Part shown: positions 60,480-64,000 of the stretch, in pieces
Numbering within the stretch: the first letter of the stretch is position 1
How the letters are laid out: each line of letters begins with the position of its first letter
Source of the DNA: Poriferisocius sp965200775
GTDB taxonomy: Bacteria > Actinomycetota > Acidimicrobiia > Acidimicrobiales > Bin134
Length of the DNA: 64,000 nt
Direction: 5' to 3'
Assembly (NCBI GenBank): GCA_965200775.1
Contig: OZ241383.1
Coordinates: 1,798,001 to 1,862,000 of the forward strand
Made by a program: the position numbers and the translations under genes
The notes under the pieces: model-generated
What the model saw: only the letters and a program-made list of their open reading frames with translations
Database searches by the model: none
Told to the model about the DNA's origin: nothing

Positions 60480-63364
60480 TGGGGCTTGCCGGCGCCTCCA
60501 CTCTGGGGGTGTGGATCACCCGCCAGCTCGTCTTCGACGGGGTAGTCAACGGCCTGGTGATCGGGCTGGTGGCCATGGGGATCGTGCTCATCTACAGGTC
60601 CACCCGGGTCATCAACTTCGCGGTGGGCAACATGGGGCTCATTGCCACCTCCACCATGGCGCTGCTGATGGTGAACTACAACTGGGGGTTCTGGCTGGCT
60701 CTGGCGGTTTCGCTGGTGTTGGGCACGCTGTTCGCCGCCGCGGTGGAGCTGACCGTGATCCGCCGCCTGTTCACCTCCCCCCGTGTGATCGTGCTGGTGG
60801 CCACGGTGGGCATCGCCCAGCTTGCCCAGCTCATCACCTCACAGTTGCCCGACATCGACGTCGCCGGCAACCGCTACCCGGTGATGATCGGTACCATCTG
60901 GGACGACGCCCTGGGCACAGGGATACGCCTGCGGGGCCCACAGCTCTCCATCATCATCGTGGTTCCGGTGCTGGCGCTGTTACTGGGCTGGCTGCTCAAC
61001 CGCACCACTTTCGGGAAATCGGTGGCCGCGTCGGCCAACAATCCCGACCTCTCCCGACTGTCGGGGATCAACCCCAAGACGGTATCCACGTTCGTGTGGA
61101 CGATTGCCGGGGTGCTGGCCTCGGTGTCGATGATCCTGCTGTCGGGGGTGAGCGGGAGCATCACCGGGGTGGCCAACCTGGGTCCGCTGACCCTGGGCAA
61201 GGCGATGGTGGCCGCCGTTTTGGCCACCATGGTCTCCTTCCCCAGGGCCGTGGCCGGAGGCGTGCTCATCGGGGTGTCCGAGGCGCTGTTGAGGTTCAAC
61301 TTCATAAGCGATCCGGGGTTGATCGACTTCCTTACGTTCCTGGCCGTGCTGGTGGCCGTCTTCTTCCAGAGCCGCACCCAGGGCGAGACCGGGGTGTTTT
61401 CCTTCGCGCCCAAGGTCAGGGCGGTGCCAGAGCGTCTGAAGCAAGTGTGGTGGATAAGGCACCTTCCCCGCATCGGTGTGGCCGGGCTGCTGGTGATCGG
61501 TGCCGTACTGGTCCACCTACCCGGAGTCTCGAACCTGCCGTCGCGCCAGCTCCTGTACGCCACCGTCTTGTGTTTCGCCATATGCGGGGCGTCGGTCACC
61601 ATCATCACCGGCTGGGCCGGGCAGCTCTCGCTGGCACAAATGACCTTCGCCGGAATCGGGGCGCTGCTGGCCGCCGGTCTGAATCGCGGCCTCTCCATGG
61701 ACTTCACCGTGGGCACCGGGTTCCTGCCCGGAGACACCCTGTCGTGGGACTTCTTCGACATCCGATTCCAGGCCGGCGGGGTCCCTTTCATGGTGGCCAT
61801 CCCACTGGCGGCGCTGCTCGCCGCGGCGTTCGCGGCGGTGATCGGGCTGGGCTCGCTCAGGGTTAGGGGGCTCAACCTGGCCGTGACCACGTTCGTGTTC
61901 GCCCTGGCCGCCGAGCAGTACCTCTTCCGGCGGCCGTTCTTCTCGGGGGGCAACTCCGGTTCGGTGCCGTTCCGCCGGGGCGAGCTGTTCGGCCTCAACC
62001 TCGAATCCCAGAAGAGCTACTACTACGTCTGTCTGGTGGGCCTGCTCATCGTGGTGGCCATCGCCGGCCGTCTGCGGCGCTCCGGCATCGGGCGCACCAC
62101 CATCGCGGTTCGCGACAACATCGACTCTGCGTCGGGCTACACGGTGGGGCCGGTACGTTCGAAGCTGTCGGCGTTCGCCCTGGCCGGCGGCATAGCCGGG
62201 TTGGGCGGGGCCCTGCTGGCAGGGCTGGTGCAGAACGTTCCGATCAGCGAGCGGTTCTTCCTGGTGGGCGATTCGTTGCAGCTCATCGGGATGGTGGTGA
62301 TTGGGGGCCTCGGCTCGGTGATGGGCACCGTTCTGGGAGCGGTGTGGATCTACGGGCTGCCCAACCTGTTCGACAACTCCAACGCGGTAGCGCTGTTCTC
62401 GTCCAGCATTGGCCTGCTTGTGGTGCTGATGTACTTCCCGGGCGGTCTGGTGCAGATCGGCTACAGCGCTCGCAACGCTCTCATCGCCCTGGCTGAGCGA
62501 CGGCTCGGTCCCGACACCGGCACCAAGACCGTCCAAACCGCGCCGGTCGCATCGACCCGCGCCGTCGACGGGCGGCCCGCCGTGGATCCCATGCTGGCCG
62601 GCCACGACATAAGCGTGCGGTTCGGCGGGGTGATGGCGGTGTCGGAAGCCACCGTGGTGGTGCGCCCCGAGGAGGTTGTGGGCCTCATCGGGACCAACGG
62701 CGCAGGCAAGTCCACCTTCATGAACGCGGTGGGGGGCTACGTTTCGAGTACCGGCCGGGTGGAGCTGCTCGGTGAGGACATCACCCGCTACTCCTCGCCA
62801 CGCAGGGCCCGGGCAGGTTTGGGCCGCACATTCCAGGCCGCCTCGCTGTTCCCGGAGCTGACGGTTCGCGAGACCGTGCAGGTGGCCCTGGAGGCCCGGG
62901 GTCGCACCCCGCTGGTGAGCACCGCCCTGTACCTTCCCCACACCTTCGCCATCGAGCGGCGCCAGCGGGCCGAAGCCGACGAGCTAATCGACTTCCTGGG
63001 GCTGGGCCGCTACGCCGACTCCTACATCAGCGACCTCTCAACCGGCACCAGGCGCATCGTTGAAATAACCGGGCTCTTGGCCCTCAACGCCCGGGTGCTG
63101 TGCCTCGACGAGCCCACCGCCGGGGTGGCCCAACGTGAGACCGAGGCGTTCGGCCCGCTCATCACCTCCATCCGCCGGGAGCTGGGGGCCGCCATGCTCA
63201 TCATCGAGCACGACATGCCGCTCATCATGAGCATCAGCGACCGTGTGTACTGCCTCGAAGCAGGCAAGGTCATCGCCGAGGGAACCCCGGGCGAGGTTCG
63301 CAACGACCCTCTGGTAGTCGCCAGCTACCTCGGCACCCAGGAGCAGAGCCCCACAGACGGGTGA
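60479..63364 (+). CDS. Fused LivH-LivM permease and LivG ATPase of a branched-chain amino acid-type importer
   Basis: 961 residues, three genes in one. About 1-290 is LivH-like (NGLVIGLVAMGIVLIYRSTRVINFAVGNMGLIA, TFGKSVAASANNPDLSRLSGI); about 330-650 is LivM-like (GWAGQLSLAQMTFAGIGALLAAGL, IGRTTIAVRDNIDSASGYTV, FFLVGDSLQLIGMVVIGGLGSVMGTVLGA); about 705-955 is LivG (Walker A GTNGAGKST 738-746, variant signature LSTGTRR, Walker B VLCLDEPT, IIEHD). Coupled to the MFS-LivF gene by a one-base overlap. Together the two proteins supply every membrane and ATPase part of a Liv transporter. Confidence 0.9.
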   Translation: MGLAGASTLGVWITRQLVFDGVVNGLVIGLVAMGIVLIYRSTRVINFAVGNMGLIATSTMALLMVNYNWGFWLALAVSLVLGTLFAAAVELTVIRRLFTSPRVIVLVATVGIAQLAQLITSQLPDIDVAGNRYPVMIGTIWDDALGTGIRLRGPQLSIIIVVPVLALLLGWLLNRTTFGKSVAASANNPDLSRLSGINPKTVSTFVWTIAGVLASVSMILLSGVSGSITGVANLGPLTLGKAMVAAVLATMVSFPRAVAGGVLIGVSEALLRFNFISDPGLIDFLTFLAVLVAVFFQSRTQGETGVFSFAPKVRAVPERLKQVWWIRHLPRIGVAGLLVIGAVLVHLPGVSNLPSRQLLYATVLCFAICGASVTIITGWAGQLSLAQMTFAGIGALLAAGLNRGLSMDFTVGTGFLPGDTLSWDFFDIRFQAGGVPFMVAIPLAALLAAAFAAVIGLGSLRVRGLNLAVTTFVFALAAEQYLFRRPFFSGGNSGSVPFRRGELFGLNLESQKSYYYVCLVGLLIVVAIAGRLRRSGIGRTTIAVRDNIDSASGYTVGPVRSKLSAFALAGGIAGLGGALLAGLVQNVPISERFFLVGDSLQLIGMVVIGGLGSVMGTVLGAVWIYGLPNLFDNSNAVALFSSSIGLLVVLMYFPGGLVQIGYSARNALIALAERRLGPDTGTKTVQTAPVASTRAVDGRPAVDPMLAGHDISVRFGGVMAVSEATVVVRPEEVVGLIGTNGAGKSTFMNAVGGYVSSTGRVELLGEDITRYSSPRRARAGLGRTFQAASLFPELTVRETVQVALEARGRTPLVSTALYLPHTFAIERRQRAEADELIDFLGLGRYADSYISDLSTGTRRIVEITGLLALNARVLCLDEPTAGVAQRETEAFGPLITSIRRELGAAMLIIEHDMPLIMSISDRVYCLEAGKVIAEGTPGEVRNDPLVVASYLGTQEQSPTDG

Positions 63365-63371
63365 AGCCCGC

Positions 63372-64000
63372 TCACCATCCCCGGCCCTCGGGCTCGAGGC
63401 CCAGCAGGGCTTGGCCCCCGCCCAACACCACCTTTCGGTCGAACGCGGGGAACTGCACCGCCACGTAGAGATCGCGCAACCGGCGCTCGATGGGGTTGAC
63501 CCGCATGGCTGCCGGCGTTCCCACCGCGTGGAACAGGCGCTGCACCGCTTCGAGCGAAGCCCTTCCGGCGTGTACGTAGGACAGGCGAGCCTCTGCTACC
63601 GCCGTGGAGTCGTCGGGGTTGCCCCAGGCCCGGGCGGTGGCCTCCACCACTCGGGAGCGGGCCGCTCCTACCGCTCCCGACGCACGGCCCAAGGCGTGCT
63701 GAACCTCAGCCCGGTCTCGCAGCAACACCACCGAACCGCTCGAGGCAGCCTCGGCCGCCATCGCCACCACCCCGTCGATAGCACCCTGGGCCACCCCCAT
63801 CACCACTGCTGCCACCGGGGCATGAGTGGCCATGCGCAACAGGCTCGGGTGGTACAGACGCATATCCTCGCCCGGGGCCCCCTGCCCGGTGGTGGAGTGT
63901 TCGACGGGTACGAACACATCACGGGCCACCACATCGTGGCTGCCGGTGCCGGCCATCCCCATAGCCGACCACGTCCTCAGCACCTCCACCTCGCCTTTGG
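63372..64000 (-). CDS. Acyl-CoA dehydrogenase-like protein, C-terminal part (continues beyond the window)
   Basis: The frame is open to the window edge. The visible 209 codons hold the middle region (MGMAGTGSHDVVARDVFVPVEHS) and C-terminal helices (VQRLFHAVGTPAAMRVNPIERRLRDLYVAVQFPAF) of the HsaA/DszC-type subgroup, flavin-dependent monooxygenases or dehydrogenases acting on aromatic rings or sulfur heterocycles. Convergent with the LivHMG gene, 7 bases between stops. The N-terminal domain lies outside. Confidence 0.82.
   Translation of the reverse strand, partial: KGEVEVLRTWSAMGMAGTGSHDVVARDVFVPVEHSTTGQGAPGEDMRLYHPSLLRMATHAPVAAVVMGVAQGAIDGVVAMAAEAASSGSVVLLRDRAEVQHALGRASGAVGAARSRVVEATARAWGNPDDSTAVAEARLSYVHAGRASLEAVQRLFHAVGTPAAMRVNPIERRLRDLYVAVQFPAFDRKVVLGGGQALLGLEPEGRGW

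Overview
The window reads as chromosomal DNA of a high-GC actinobacterium, most likely an uncultured member of the Acidimicrobiia or a close relative. The signs are high GC in third codon positions, many GTG starts, several -10 boxes sitting 6-9 bases before start codons (leaderless transcription), a polyphosphate glucokinase, two F420/LLM-type oxidoreductases, a DUF3516-type Ski2 helicase, a 13E12/DUF222 HNH protein, and many acyl-CoA dehydrogenases and amidohydrolases. The taxonomic call is inference; there is no rRNA in the window.

Layout. 1-3 kb: housekeeping genes on the minus strand (L25/Ctc, peptidyl-tRNA hydrolase, 5' half of mfd). 3-8 kb: an iron/heme ABC uptake operon (two permeases, ATPase, binding lipoprotein) with a DtxR/IdeR-like palindrome before the binding-protein gene and, downstream, what looks like the stump of a MhuD-type heme monooxygenase gene. 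8-27 kb: metabolic genes, including polyphosphate glucokinase, a thioesterase, an HSL-type hydrolase, a Ski2 helicase, a D-aminoacylase-like amidohydrolase, a GH20-like protein, a GMC oxidoreductase, an amidohydrolase, an LLM oxidoreductase, a CBS/cystathionine lyase pair (reverse transsulfuration), a hydroxyacid dehydrogenase, a binding lipoprotein and an acyl-CoA dehydrogenase. 26.5-29.7 kb: a disturbed zone with 68-bp repeats, a frameshifted HNH gene and an orphan membrane protein. 29.7-37 kb: lipid/xenobiotic catabolism (MBL-fold sulfatase-like protein, double acyl-CoA dehydrogenase, VOC protein, beta-lactamase-fold lipoprotein, acyl-CoA synthetase).

37-48 kb is an accessory island around a tRNA-Leu(UAA). 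It holds a HigBA-type pair, an unassigned two-gene toxin-antitoxin-like cassette, a 2,457-bp IS1595-type element (104-bp terminal inverted repeats, 8-bp target duplication) whose transposase is cut to its N-terminal zinc-ribbon start and translationally coupled to an AbiE type IV toxin-antitoxin module, a Phd/VapC pair, RtcB RNA ligase, an AbiEi/DUF6088-like gene split by two in-frame amber codons, and an IS481 remnant. The AT-rich composition of the AbiE cargo and the 46.5-47.4 kb segment contrasts with the rest.

48-64 kb returns to metabolism: an SRPBCC protein, a possible 2OG/Fe(II) oxygenase, a DHDPS-like aldolase, an OYE-family reductase, an enoyl-CoA hydratase, a CoA ligase/flavin oxidoreductase pair and a type I sulfatase. 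It also holds a branched-chain-amino-acid-type ABC importer in which the membrane and ATPase parts are condensed into two giant proteins: an MFS-LivF fusion followed by a LivH-LivM-LivG fusion, with the binding lipoprotein encoded separately on the other strand.

Most notable observations: the AbiE-carrying IS1595-type element; the MFS-LivF plus LivHMG architecture; the unassigned small toxin-antitoxin-like cassette; four short tandem duplications each spanning a stop codon; and a promoter-like motif shared by the transposon, the HNH gene and rtcB.
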